Part shown: positions 28,983 through 41,450 of the stretch, in pieces | How positions within the stretch are numbered: position 1 is the first letter of the stretch | Layout of the letters: the number at the start of each line of letters is the position of its first letter | Source of the DNA: Agrostemma githago | Lineage: Eukaryota > Streptophyta > Magnoliopsida > Caryophyllales > Caryophyllaceae | DNA length: 64,000 nt | Reading direction: 5' to 3' | Assembly (NCBI GenBank): GCA_958450325.1 | Contig: OY288262.1 | Coordinates: forward strand, 13,055,081-13,119,080 | The notes under the pieces: generated by a model | The model's input: the letters and a program-made list of their open reading frames with translations, nothing else | Database searches by the model: none | What the model was told of the DNA's origin: nothing | Position numbers and translations under genes: made by a program

Positions 28983-31900
28983 TGTAACACCCGCTATTTT
29001 TCTTAGCGGTTTTATCCTTTCCGCTATGACTTCGTCATAACTCTATTTCGGCCTTATGTTTCATTATTTTTCCAAGCTTTATTTTTATTTTCGAGTCCAA
29101 TGATATTTATTTTAATTTTAAAGGATTTTAATTCTTTTAAACCTATTTATTCAATTTTCATCGTAAACAAATTAATTTTCCGCGAGGAATTCTATTTCTA
29201 TTCGAATTGACGTTTTTAAACTCGGATTTAAGTTATTCCTTTTCCTAAAAATGTTTGAATACGTTTATATAAAATTTTCAACTAGTAAATATTTTTATTT
29301 ACAAGTATTTAGTCGTTAATAATTTTATACGAAGCTTCGCGAATAATTATTTTCTTACGCGAGGTTTACTCGAATTACCTTGAAATGCCTTTAACTATTT
29401 TACGATTATACTTTTTATCAACTTATAAATCATTTGAGACCTTTTCCTTATATTTTGGACCGACAAAGCTTCTTGTCACAATTTAACTATGTTTTATTAA
29501 TACGTTTCATTTTATCACATTAAACCGTAAACATAGGATTCTTTTCTTTTCATTGAATTGAGGCTTTACTACTCAAGCTCTTCCTACTCCCATTCTTATC
29601 CCTTTGGCTAGCCATATTTGTCAAGATGCACTTAGGATTCTTCAACTATTTTACTATCATTTATGCTCTTTAAGTGTAGTAACCTCCTTCTCCTTTAATC
29701 TACTCTACATTCATTTTGTGCATTAACAAAAAAATTACTACAACATATTCATCATTTTTTTTCCTTCTTGGCCGGGTACTCCCTCCCCTATTCCAGCCTG
29801 ATTTTTGCTCCATTTCGAGTCTCAATCGAATCGTATTTATCGTCATATTAATCCTCTTTCCGATTCCTTTGTTAAGGTAATAATCGACGTCGTTTTCGAT
29901 CATTATTTACCTTGATTTTTGTTAGTTTTCTCAAGGTATTTTTCTGCCATGATTTTCGTGTTCGGAAGGATTTGTGGACGATCCCGAGGCCGACGAGTAT
30001 ATAATCGATTCAGACTTGGAGTAGAGGTAACGTCAATGTTACTCGGTATTTCATGATTTTAATTGTGTATTTTCATGTATATATTTTTATGTTTTATTTT
30101 GACAATATATGTATGTCACCAAATCTGGAAAATTTTTAAAAGTTGAAAATTTGCATGTTTCGGTAATTTTATCGCTTTTTCGAGATTAACGATTAAATTG
30201 TTATATTAATTTGTAAAATAATAATATTCGGCCTAAACATGTAATAAATGTTTATATTCTGTAAAATTGATATTTTTGATGATTTATAATAATTTAAGAT
30301 TTTTCTGATATTTTAAATATCGATTATTGAATTATTACCGTTTACGGACAAAAACGATTAAAAGCCGATTTTTAGTTCTAGTAACATTTTATTTTAATCT
30401 GAATTTTTACGTGGTGAAACTTTCTGATGAAATAGAATTTTCTGAATTTTTTCATAATTTTTCGGAATTTTTAAGTGGATGAATTAATTAATCACTTTAA
30501 ATCATCGTTTATCGTTAAAACCGTGTTTGTTGTTTAAATTCTCGAATTCTGGTCTTTGGTTTAAATCTGGAAAATTTGTGATTCTGATGATTTCATATAT
30601 TTTTATGATTTTTAGTGCCTTAATAAAATGTTAGGAACGATAAGTTTATTAATGAAATCGTTAATTGTGAAAACGGGTTTAAATGACGGTTTTGTTGGAA
30701 TTTGTTGAATCTGGAATTTTGGAAAAATATCAAAAATTTATATTCTGGAAAATCATGATTTTTAAGTTTAATAATAATTTTTGGATATTAATATTTAAAT
30801 CGTTTGGTAATTACTATTTTTATTAATCGTTATTGTCGAGATTAGACGATTAACGAGAAAACGCTTTAAAAACCGAGTTTTAGGATTCTGGAAAATTTCA
30901 TTTTTGGACAGAATGTCCATAATTATGTTTTAACTAGTTTACGTAATTTTTGTACTATTTATTAAAGTCTTTAATTAATAATTATTGATTTTCGGACAAA
31001 TTGTGCTTTATCGTTAAAATTCTTCGTCTTACCTAAAAGAATTATTTTTCCAGCAATTTTGAAAGTATTTAAATCTGAACTTTAAGAGTTAAATCATCCC
31101 TTAACATAATCTAAATATATTCAATGGTTTAATTAAATAAAAAATGTTAAAAGATTTTATTTGACATTTGCCGTAAAATAATCGTATTGTCGAAACTAAT
31201 AATAATTAGGGAATTTTAGTTTTGTAGATTTTGGAAACACCCTAATTAGTAGTATTTAAAAATTTTATGACATTTCTAAATCATTATATAAACACTTGTA
31301 TGACGTTTCAATAATTTCACTAACGCAAAAGTTCTCGTTTTAAGAATTAATATCGTTAAGGCCGAAAGTACTAGTTTTATAAATCTATACCGTTTACTAA
31401 TATTTTGCTATTTTCATATGATGCTATTTTTAGTAAGTTTCTAAAAATAGAAAGTTTCCTCTTTTTGAAAGTGGTTCTTTTTCCTTTTGTTCTCTTATGG
31501 TTTATATTATTGAATACATCTTTTAATTATCGATAATGGCTTCTTTTGGAGTTATGGAATAAGGAAAAGTGTGGGTTTAGAGTAATATAGTCTGGGCTGT
31601 ACGTCTTGCCAACAACTATAAAGTTGGTGTGTCTATGTTGAGACACATTGGTCTTTGAACTGAGCATGGTTTGTGTTCAGGAGAGTGTATGTTTACCTTA
31701 AACTTAGATATCGCATCGTGTAAGTCGCGTCGGGTTGAACTGGGTATGGTTTGTATCCAGGAGGGGTGTGCACTACTTAAACCAGGACCTCGCTGCACGC
31801 AGTCCTGTTATAGTTGAGTTGCCTAGTTAGAGACCAAAGTCTGATTTGTTTTGACTAAGTTCTCGAAACTAGATTTTAGTATTGTCCTAGTGAAAGTCTA

Positions 31901-32694
31901 GGTTCTACATTAATCCTATCCATAACGCCATTTTGATTATTTTATTTATTATCGATATAATAAATTGGTTTGCAGGTTGGCAAATATTTTTATGTTTATT
32001 CGGTAACCCATTTTAATATTTTGGTTATGTGCCGAAAACTTATTTTAATATGATGTTTTACTGTTTTCCATTTTTATTATTTTTCTATAGTAGTAAGGCC
32101 CTGTTCTTTTCGGCTGAAACAAGGCTGAGCTGAGCTGAGCTGGTCTGATAGGAGCTGAGCTGGTCTGATAGAAGCAGAGCTGAGCTGAACTGAATTTATA
32201 AAAGCTGAAACTAATAATTTTTTATATAAATTGTCTAATAATTTTAAGAAAAATATTGGAGCTGAGCTGAGCTGAGCTGATAAGAGCTGGGCTGAGCTGA
32301 TAAAAGCTGAGCTGGTCTGAAACGGGCTGAAATTAAGCCGAAAAGAACAGGGCCTAAGTACAGTCTTAAAATTCTGTTATACGGCTGGGAGAACATTGAC
32401 GTTGCTCCCCACTGATTGTGGCTGTTATGTTTTAGAATGGCAGGTATACGTGTTTGTTTCAGGTGGGTGTGGGCTAACGAGCAGTCTTGGATCCTGCTTG
32501 ATTTTTTTTTAATAATTATGTCTTACGGATTGTTTAACCTTTTTATGGATTGTTTTAAATTTTAGCCATTTTTATGTATGGCATACGTTTGACTTTACCA
32601 ATTTAATTTACTAAGACATAGTTACAGTGTGTTATAATCCCGACTCTACAGTGTTTCCGCCACTGTATCGCGTTAGAATTTCTAGGGGATTACA
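28983..32694. mobile_element. Large solo-LTR-like element S1 (3.7 kb)
   Basis: Starts TGTAACACCCGCTATTTTTC and ends TTCTAGGGGATTACA, flanked by the 5-bp duplication atctg (28978-28982 and 32695-32699). TG...CA ends and a 5-bp duplication indicate an LTR. No PBS, PPT, second LTR or ORF is seen inside, so a solo LTR is the simplest reading. Element S2 (56566-60335) is the same family in the opposite orientation, with matching ends and a shared interior block (31700-31820 against 57130-57240). It is AT-rich. Sense orientation is not certain. Confidence 0.75.
32097..32354. mobile_element. Tourist-like MITE (PIF/Harbinger type) within S1
   Basis: 258 bp with terminal inverted repeats GGCCCTGTTCTTTTCGGCT at both ends and the target duplication taa (32094-32096, 32355-32357). 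The interior is made of GAGCTGAGCTG-type repeats around an AT-rich centre. No coding capacity. S2 lacks it at the matching place, so it came after the two copies separated. Confidence 0.88.
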
Positions 32695-32699
32695 ATCTG

Positions 32700-33433
32700 T
32701 ATCTTGGAGGAGTCTGGCCAGCAGGAATCCCTGGAGGAGCATCGTCAGCAGCCACCCCCATCCAGCAGATATCAGGATGGCAGCCAGGAGCACCAACCAG
32801 CACGGCGACCCAAGAATCCGTATCCTAGAGGAGTCTGGCAAATGAAGTCTCCTTTCAGCAAGCAATAGGTGGCAGTCTGGATCTACGATCAGCGTCACAC
32901 CCTTGCCTAAACCTTCTAACAATCATTATCCTGGAGTAACATGGTCAGGAGGTACACCCTTTGGCTTATTTTCACCTGACTCTAACCCTCTTGCAGAAAC
33001 AGGTAACACAGTGAACCAGCAGTACCAGGAACTGAGGAACCTGATCAACAAGATTCCAGGAATGCCTCGTCCTCTAGAAAGAGCAGCAAGAGATTGCTAT
33101 GCAGACTCTCCTTTCACGGACGACCTAGCCTGCGTCGTCTTGCCCAAAGGATTCGTGCCACCAGCCATGACACTCTATGATGGTACCGTGGACCCGTCGG
33201 ATCACATCAACCAGTACAAGCAGAAAATGAAGGTGGTAACAGAAGCAGGACCCCTGAAGGAGGCATGCATGTGCAAGGGATTGAGCTCCACTTTATCAGG
33301 AGCAGCTTTGCAGTGGTTTGTTAGTCTGTCCAACCGGAGTATCACTTCCTTTGCAGACCTGGTTAACGCCTTCAACCAGCAGTTTGCTAGCAGCAGAAAA
33401 CCAGAGAAGCGAAACCAGCAACCTATACCGAGT
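32700..33433 (+). pseudogene. Truncated Tat gag, array unit 2, part 3
   Basis: One more 126-bp repeat (about 32725), then from about 32903 a 200-codon open stretch with the best-preserved capsid domain of the array. Motifs are RNLINKIPGMPRPLERA, LPKGFVPPAMTLYDGT, DPSDHINQYKQKM, EACMCKGLSSTLSGAALQWF and SFADLVNAFNQQFASSRKPE. It ends at the common gag|LTR junction (33434). Confidence 0.85.
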
Positions 33434-33895
33434 AGGTCAAATAACTACTCCCTAAATTCTAGGGATTCGTCCTGCATAATAGGAGCAAGCTCAGGAGGAA
33501 GTTAAGGATAAAACTCCTAGGCAGCAGCAACTTTATAAGGGAAGAAGACCGAGGAGAAATTCATTGAACGCACCTTCAACACACCTTCAACACACCAACT
33601 CCAGGCAAATTCATAGCATAATACTACATAGTTAATTATCATAAAAAAATTTATACTTGTACTCCTTTGCTTTCCTCGTTCTTTAGGTCTTAGTAGAATT
33701 TTGGCGGGATTCCGACTCCCCTCGCGGTTTTTCCAACATCGGGTTTCCGCGTCACCAAAATTTTTTGTGTTGTTTCTTTTCCTTTTCGTCATTCTTCTTT
33801 CACTAATATTGTCGCTATATCAATAATCCGAAGTTATAGGCTGATGGCTTTAACCCGCCACCAAAAACGATAACCCGGTAATTTTTACCAAAAGA
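33434..33895 (+). repeat. Tat LTR fragment 2
   Basis: About 462 bp, starting at the same internal LTR position as fragment 1 (AGGTCAAATAACTACTCC). The end is mutated to AAAAGA. The PBS follows at 33899-33916 with a G-to-C change in its GGCGCC core. Confidence 0.85.
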
Positions 33896-33968
33896 AATTG
33901 GCCCCCACCGTGGGGCAAAGTGATCATTTCCTATAGCCACACCTCACGATAAAAACCTGCATATCGTC

Positions 33969-36354
33969 ATGTCCGGATCTAACCAACGTCTCTCCAGCAG
34001 CCAGGAAGCATCAACTCATCCTTCTGGAGGAGGACTTCTCCCAAAGCTAACGGGGCCAATTCTCCCACCTCTCGTCCAGGCGATTCCCACCAGCCAGACA
34101 TCAAGATCTATGCCCTCGACGTCTAAACCCCCTCAGGTGCCTAAGATGTCAGGAGCATCCAGCTCTTCCAGATCCAGCAGGGAGAGGACCGCTTGGAGAT
34201 ACTCCCACAGGCGCAACACCACCAGACCCGATGTAGAGCATGATCCAATGAATCAACACCCTATGCCAGGCAGTGGAGACCATACAGAAGGACAACTAGG
34301 ACCTCAGGGCCCAGATCTCAATGGTGATCAAACCTCTGGCAGAAGAAGCAAGGATCCGTGGAGAGCCAGAGATCAGCAGGAGATCCACCAGAACAATTCC
34401 CTCAGAATTAATCACCAGGCTGGAGCTCGGATTGGCACCATCCAGGAGAGTCATCGATCCTCAAGAAACCAGGTTGTCTGTCCTACAATCGTACTCCCAA
34501 AAGACAACAAACAACAGGTAACACTCTCTCTGGTATCAAAAAGAAGGAAACTAACTTGTTATCTCTCGCAGGTACCTCTATCCTCCAGACACCAGGATGG
34601 CAATTCGCAACTCAACTAGGGGTACTTGCTTTATCCAACAATCAGCCCTCTGGAGGAGCATGGTCAACAGCCACCCCCGTCCGGCAGATATCAGGATGGC
34701 AGCCGGGAGCCCCAACCAGCACGGCGACCCAAGTCAGCAATCTGTATCCTGGAGGAGTCTGGCCAGCAGGAATTCCTGGAGGAGCATGGTTAGCAGTCAC
34801 CCCCATCCAGCAGATATCAGCATGGCAGCCAGGAGCCCCAACAAGCACGGCAACACAAGTCAGTAATCCGTATCCTAGAGGAGTCTGGCCAGCAGGAATC
34901 CCTGGAGGAGCATGGTCAGCAGCCACCCCTATCCAGCAGATATCAGGATGGCAGCCAGGAGCCCCAACAAGCACGGCAACACAAGTCAGTAATCCGTATC
35001 CTAGAGGAGTCTGGCCAGCAGGAATTCCTGGAGGAGCATGGTTAGCAGTCACCCCCATCCAGCAGATATCAGCATGGCAGCCAGGAGCCCCAACAAGCAC
35101 GGCAACACAAGTCAGTAATCCGTATCCTAGAGGAGTCTGGCCAGCAGGAATCCCTGGAGGAGCATGGTCAGCAGCCACCCCTATCCAGCAGATATCAGGA
35201 TGGCAGCCAGGAGCCCCAACAAGCACGGCAACACAAGTCAGTAATCCGTATCCTAGAGGAGTCTGGCCAGCAGGAATCCCTGGAGGAGCATGGTCAGCAG
35301 CCACCCCCATCAAGCAGATATCTGGATGGCAGACAGGAGCCCCAACCAGCACGATAACGCAATTCAGTAATCTGTATCTTGGAGGAGTCTGGCCAGCAGG
35401 AATCCCTGGAGGAGCATGGTCAGCAGCCACCCCCATCAAGCAGATATCTGGATGGCAGCCAGGAGCCCCAACCAGCACGATAACGCAATTCAGTAATCTG
35501 TATCTTGGAGGAGTCTGACCAGCAGGAATTCCTGGCGGAGCATGGTCAGCAGCCACCCCCATCCAGCAGATATTAGGACGGCAGCCAAGAGCTCCAACCA
35601 GCACGGCGACCCAAGTCAGCTATCTGTATCCTGGAGGAGTCTGGCCAGCAGGAATCCCTGGAAGAGCATTTTTAGCAGCCACCCCCATCCAGCAGATATC
35701 GGGTGGCAGCCAGGAGCTCCAACCAGCACGGCGACCCAAGTCAGCAATCCGTATCCTGGAGGATTCTGGCCAACCGGAGTCTCGTTTCAGCAAGCAACAG
35801 GGTGGCAGTCTGGATCTACGATCAGCGCCACACCATTGGCTAACCCTTATAACAATCAGTATCCTAGAGTAACATGGTCAGGAGGTACACCCATTGGCTT
35901 CTTTTCACCTGACACTAACCCTCTTGCAGGAACAGGTAACACAATGAACCAGCAGTACCAAGAACTGAGGAAGCTGATCAACAAGATTCCAGGAATGCCT
36001 CGTCCCCTAGAAAGAGCAGTAAGAGATTGCTATGTAGACTCTCCTTTCACGGACGACCTAGCATGCGTTGCCTTGTCCAAAGGATTCGTGCCACCAGCCA
36101 TGACAATTATGATGGTACCGCGGACCCGTCGGATACCAGTACTAGCAGAAAATGATGGTGGTAACAGAAGCAAGACCCTTGAAGAAGGCATGATGCAAGG
36201 GATTCGGCTCAACCTTGTCAGGAGCAGCTTTGCAGTGGTTTGTTAGTCTGCCCAACCGGAGTATCACTTCCTTTGCAGACCTGGTTAACGCCTTCAACCA
36301 GCAGTATGCTAGTTGCAAAAAACCAGAGAAGCAAACCAACAACCTATACCGAGT
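33969..36354 (+). pseudogene. Truncated Tat gag, array unit 3
   Basis: ATG at 33969 (MSGSNQRLSSSQEAS), Ser/Pro-rich N-terminus open to 34619. Then, in another frame, nine copies of the 126-bp repeat (34651-35784), and RKLINKIPGMPRPLERA with SKGFVPPAMT and small deletions in the capsid region near 36110-36160. It ends at the common junction with an LTR fragment. Frame changes near 34560, 35518 and 36100 rule out an intact Gag. Confidence 0.82.
34651..35784 (+). repeat. 126-bp protein-coding tandem repeat, nine copies
   Basis: Period 126 bp (42 codons), unit starts at 34651, 34777, 34903, 35029 and onward. Each encodes GGAW(S/L)A-TPIQQIS then GWQPGAPTSTATQVSN. Copies 2-3 and 4-5 form a duplicated 252-bp pair of alternating types (LAVTP..ISAW and SAATP..ISGW). 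Copies 6 and 7 form another pair (KQISGW, TSTITQFSN). The last copies are degenerate. Fewer copies are present in units 1 and 2. Confidence 0.93.
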
Positions 36355-36752
36355 AGGTCAAACAACTACTCCCTAAATTCTAGGGATTCCTCCTGCATAA
36401 TAGGGGCAAGCTCAGGAGGAAGTTAAGGATAAAAACCCTAGGCAGCAACAACATTATAAGGGAAGAAGACCAGGGAGAAATTCGTTGAACACACCTTCAA
36501 CACACCAACTCCAGGCAAAGTCACAGCATAATACTACATAGTTAATTATCATAAAAATATCTGTACTTGTACTCCTTTGCTTTCCTCGTTCTTTAGGTCG
36601 TAGTAGAATTTTGGCAGGATTCCGACTCCCCCCGCGGTTTTTCCCACATCGGGTTTCCGCATCACCAAAACTTTTTGTGTTGTTTCTTTTCCTTTTCGTC
36701 GTTCTTCGTTCAATAATATTGTCGCTATATCAATAATCCGAAGTTATAGGCT
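36355..36752 (+). repeat. Tat LTR fragment 3, interrupted by element B
   Basis: Starts at the same internal LTR position as the other two fragments and runs to AAGTTATAGGCT, where element B begins. The remainder of the LTR should lie beyond the window, after B. Confidence 0.82.
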
Positions 36753-38365
36753 TTATGGGAGGGATTTGCCGTGGATCCCCACCAACAAATAAAAACCAAC
36801 TATTCCTAATAGGTAGATAGGGCAAGTCGGGTCGAGTCCACGGGGACGGTAAAGAGGGTTTGGACTAAAGTCACCCAAATACAAGACTAGGTCAACTTGG
36901 CTAAACTAAACTAAAATGATAAAGGGGGATAAAGCTACGACTAAGAATAAACTAAGACTAAAGGAAACAATGACAAGAATGATGGAGAAATCTAATAAGG
37001 AAAGAATAGGGTTAGGTCGGGTTCATAAGTGTAGTAGGATAGTTGGGAGATCGATGGTGCAAGGTTCACCTAGTTACTAAGGTTGGTCCGCGCTCTCGCG
37101 TCAAAGCCAATGTCCGCACTCTCGTGTCTAAGACAAAACCCGAATACTTATGCAAGATGTTACCCAATATACAAGGATTCAACCACAAATAAATCACACA
37201 ATGAGAAGAGGAAGACAAGCAAGAGAAGTATTTGCAACTATTACTCTAACAAGCAATTCAACAAACACATAGTGTGCATAATATGTGACTAGTAACAAAG
37301 AATCACCTTTACCCACAATCAAACCCTAATCATCCATAGTCCACACTTAATCCCCCTACTAACCCCACAAAAAAGTCTACTCAATCATATCTAAACAAAC
37401 ATTAACATAAACAAGAGAAATCAACACAAACAACAAAACATCCATAATGAAACTAGTGAAAACTATGAACAATGAACAATACAATGAACAAAGATTAAAA
37501 CATGAATAACAAAGGAAGAAAAAGAGTAAAGGGAGAAGAAAGATTATACCAACTAAACACGAGAAGAAAAGATGAACACTTGCATAAAAGAAAACCCAAA
37601 CATCCACCAAGGTTGTGAAGATTGGTAGAGATCTTCAAGAATTCCAATATTACGGGGATTAAACTAGGATTAAGGACTAACTAAGAACTATTCTACACTA
37701 ATCTAGGCTAAAGTAGTCTAGGGTTTAGTGGGTAATGTCTAACCTTTTCTAAGATTACAAGAGGGGGGGGGGGGTATTTATACGGTTACAAGAGTAAGGA
37801 GAAGAAAAGAAGAGTCACGCGGCTACAGCACTTCTTCCCGGTCGGGAAGGAATGGTCCCGGTCGGGATGGGCCATCCTTCCCGGTCGGGATCAAGCATAA
37901 CATCGGGCTGTGTTATCCATAACACCAGGCGGTGTTATTGCTCTTCCCTGACGGGACGGCCAGATCAGTAGCCTCTTCATTCATGCACTCCTTCCCGACC
38001 GGGAAGGCTACTCTTCCCGCCCGGAAAAGGTCTTGTAGGCCTCCAATATGATCATAAAGGTCCCTCCTTGCTTCTCATGGGCTTCTCATCGACTCTCGGT
38101 CCTCGGGATTGAATCTAAGGGGCTCGGGAATGGGTCCCAAGGTCTCGAGATCGAATCTAAGCACCGAGTGATTGTTCCTTCTCTTCGTTGGCTCCAAATG
38201 TGTAGGAAACGAGTCGGAATCGTTCCAATTCTCCATGAATGGTCTTGGGAACCTAAAACGAACTAGAAGAAGCATAAGTAGCACAGAAACCGCTCCCAAA
38301 GAGCGATTTCACAAGAGAAACCGGGACCAAACACAACAAATAGGCACTACAAACTACTCTTATCA
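36753..38365 (-). repeat. Element B, left LTR (3' LTR)
   Basis: 1613 bp. The end is TTATGGGAGG where the right LTR has TGATGGGAGG, so the terminal TG (CA in element sense) has been mutated. It contains a G run at 37763-37774. Confidence 0.85.
37775..38035 (-). promoter_or_regulatory. Element B LTR promoter: TATA box and TCCCGNNCGGGA cluster
   Basis: On the minus strand TATAAATA (37775-37782) lies 50-250 bp downstream of six perfect or near copies of TCCCGNNCGGGA (37835-38030; centres GT, GT, GT and AC, plus two altered copies). Same order as in A and C. Confidence 0.6.
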
Positions 38366-41300
38366 ACTCCCCCACACTTAACCCTTACTCGCCCTCGAGT
38401 AAGCACGAACTAACTACTAAACTAATAAAAACTAATATACTAGCCGAGCGTGTATTCGCGCACCCTACGCCCTTTCAACTCACGCGAGTACACTTAGAGG
38501 AAAATTGCACTCCGCAGGGCAAGTAAGGTCTTGCAACAAAATTGTGGATGCAACCGGACACAAAAACACACAAACAAACAAACATACAAACAAACAAGTA
38601 ATCGGTTGCACCCAAAGAAGAAATAAATACCGCTTCTCTCAAACAAGCGGTGAAGAGACACCGGTTAAGGACTCAAGGCAAGTGACAATGTTCCCAAGCT
38701 AATAACACAAATCGAAATGGACTAAACCCTAATAGTATGACAACAAAGCAATAAAAACGTTGGTAACTTACCTAGGTCCTCCTAACCTTCTGTGAACGTA
38801 CTACGGGACGATCGGCAGGATGGAAAAAGGATGAACCACGGTGTTAGTCGACACTGTAGGTAAGTGAGACCCCGCCCCCTTTAGCGATGAGCCAAGAGGG
38901 TCGTCCCATGCCCAAAACCGCTCAACTAGTCCAAGTAAAAAGGTGGATATGATTGCAAAATAAGGGAAAACCGACCATTACCGGTATCATCCTTCCTAGG
39001 GACTCGGTCCTTTGGTAGGCTCTTCACGGCAATAGTCGGTAAAAGGCTTATTTTGAGTGGTGAGGATTCTTTTTGTGAGGTGATTTTTCTTTTGCATTTT
39101 TCCTTTGTGTGTTTCTATGCCATTTCTTTTTCATCTTTTATACTTTCTTTTTCTTCACTTTTTGTGCCTTTTCTTTTTCATCATTTCTTTCTTTCTTTCA
39201 TTTTCTTTCTTTTTCTTTGTTTGCCCTTTTGGCTAGATTTGAGTTGTAGGCATTTCGTTTTGTAACTAAGAAAGAGATTTCAACAATTTGCAACTTATTT
39301 GGTGGATATGTGTAGGAGGTAGGGGAATGGGTGAGTCGGGAGCGCGCTTTCCCTTCAAACCCACAAAAAAGGGGAAAACTTGGACTAATCAAACAATTCC
39401 GAATACGGTCACCTAAGGGACGGGACTCGGCAACCCAGGCCTTTTCACACCGTGGGTGGTCATAATGGTCAAAATTCAAATCCCGTAGTAAATCCCTAGT
39501 AGACTAGGTGGACTCAAGGTAAAGGACCAACGAAACTATTGATTTAGGGTCATTCTACTAAACTAAAGTCCAAGACTCGATTCATACTACTAGAAAGGGA
39601 AAGTAAACACTTGCACACTAGCCTCAAAACCGGGTTTTTGAAAACCTTTTTACACACTAGACACAACTACACATCACAGAACAAAGACGCGACGAAAACG
39701 AAAGAAAAAGAGACAAAGGCAACAAAACAAAACAAAATAAAACAAACACATAAAGAGAACAAACACCACCCCGAACTTCCAAACAAGCTACCAAATCAAC
39801 TTCAAACTTTACATAGCTCCACCCGAGCACACATCATCACAAATCTCCTCCAAACTCCACAAGAGACAAAGAGGAAAAAGGGATAAAGATGTTACCGGAT
39901 GTCTTGAAAGCCCTCCAAAGTTAACGATGATTAGGCGACCTACAAGGAAAAAGTGAGGCAAAACACACAAAACACAACAAAAGTACGACACAACAGAAAA
40001 TATTTTTGAGTTTTGTGAAAAAAATTCAAATTTTTAGGTTTTTTTAAGATTTTTCGAAAAAACTACGAAAATAAAGCTAAACTACACTAGGATATCGCTC
40101 CTCCACACTTAAACCGAGCAATGTCCTCATGCTCGATCGTAGTGTATGGAGACAATAAAAAAGAAGAAGAGAAAGTACAAAAATAAAGCTAAAAATCAAA
40201 AAGAAAAGCGGAGAAAAGGGTAGAATGTGTCCGCCCGGGGTGTAATCAAGTCATCATGGGCGGAGACAAGAAAAGATATGGATGGGGGAAGAAATAAAAA
40301 GAAGGAAATAAAAGGAAATAGGAGGGGAGGACTAGGTGTAATCAAGTCACCTAGCCTGGATTCGGCCCGAATCCGACTAAATCCTACTAAAAGAAAGTAA
40401 AATCAAAGAAAAAGTGAAAATTCTTTTAAATTTGGATTTTGAAATGACTCTCGATGTAGTCACGTCATCGAGAGTCGGGAGCTATGACTACCAAGGCCCC
40501 GAGGGCCACCATGACACGAAAGTGTATAAGGGGAAGGGAACAAACAAAGGAAGACAAGCAATAAAAGACGGAAAAGAAAGGATAGTTGTCGTACCAATCG
40601 GTTAGCAACTCACTTGCTCCATCGTCTCATAGTTCGATATCGGCACATAGCTAGTCTTCGTCATTGCTAATCCTCTTCATTCGCGCATGGTTGAAGTAAA
40701 AAGGTATAAGGAGGTGGGCTTTGATGTGAAACTCGATGTAAAGTGAAAATAAGATGAGGTGAATGTCTGTATACGAAGTGTAGGGGTCATATGATAGGTG
40801 CAAGGGTAGGTAGGGAAGTTGGGAGGGGGTATAAAGTGGTTGGGTGGGCTCACATGACCAAGAAGAGGCAAAAGGAGGAGCAGGGCACCATCCCGGTCGG
40901 GATGGATGGTCCCGATCGGGATTGACACACTCTTCCCGGTCGGGATCACACTCCAGAAAACCCAATTTTTGGTACACTCATCCCGATCGGGATGACATCC
41001 TTCCCGGTCGGGATGACTCATCCTTCCCGGTCGGGATGCTTTCTTCCCGGTCGGGAAGAATCTTCTAGCCCTTCATAATCTTGTAGCTTCACCCACAAGG
41101 CCACCAATACAACGACACCTAGAATCTCGCCCCCAAAAGCTTGTCAAAAGCTTCAAAAACTGACTCCCATGCCCAAAATCCAAGCTCTATCAATAACCAC
41201 TCCTCTCTAATGTTCATCTTCACTTCGCATCTATCAAGTAAGCTCAAAACATCCATCAAAATCCCTTTCTCACATCGCTCATCAAAAATTCAAAATTACA

Positions 41301-41450
41301 AGGATCCCACAAAACAAACAAATCCTAGAAACAAAATCATAAATAACACAATTACAATAACAAAAGCTCAAGAGAAGAAGAAAAGGGGAATATACAACAT
41401 GACGGTTCTTTAGGAACTCCGTCAAACCGAGGATGGTGAACTCTCATTCT
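38366..41450 (-). other. Element B: PPT and non-coding 3' region
   Basis: PPT at 38366-38381 (identical to A). Then the purine-rich tract (39060-39260 in + coordinates), internal PPT-like sequence (about 40108-40122), hairpins H3 (40231-40263), H2 (40330-40356) and H1 (40446-40476), and a TCCCGNNCGGGA cluster of seven copies (40888-41065). No credible ORF in element sense. Confidence 0.85.
40231..40476 (-). ncRNA. Three-stem-loop RNA module, element B
   Basis: In element sense H1 has a perfect 11-bp stem with loop ACGTGACTA, H2 a stem of about 9 bp with loop ACTTGATTA, and H3 an outer stem CCGCCC/GGGCGG with loop ACTTGATTA. The H3 outer stem differs from the GGCC/GGCC of A and C but still pairs, which supports RNA structure. 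Confidence 0.65.

Noticed and set aside
32110..32340. GAGCTGAGCTG repeats as a possible immunoglobulin-switch-like or recombination signal
   Set aside because: They are the interior of a MITE with clear inverted ends and a taa duplication.
34642..35604. 320-codon minus-strand ORF over the 126-bp repeats
   Set aside because: Mirror of the gag repeat; stays open because the repeat length is a multiple of three.
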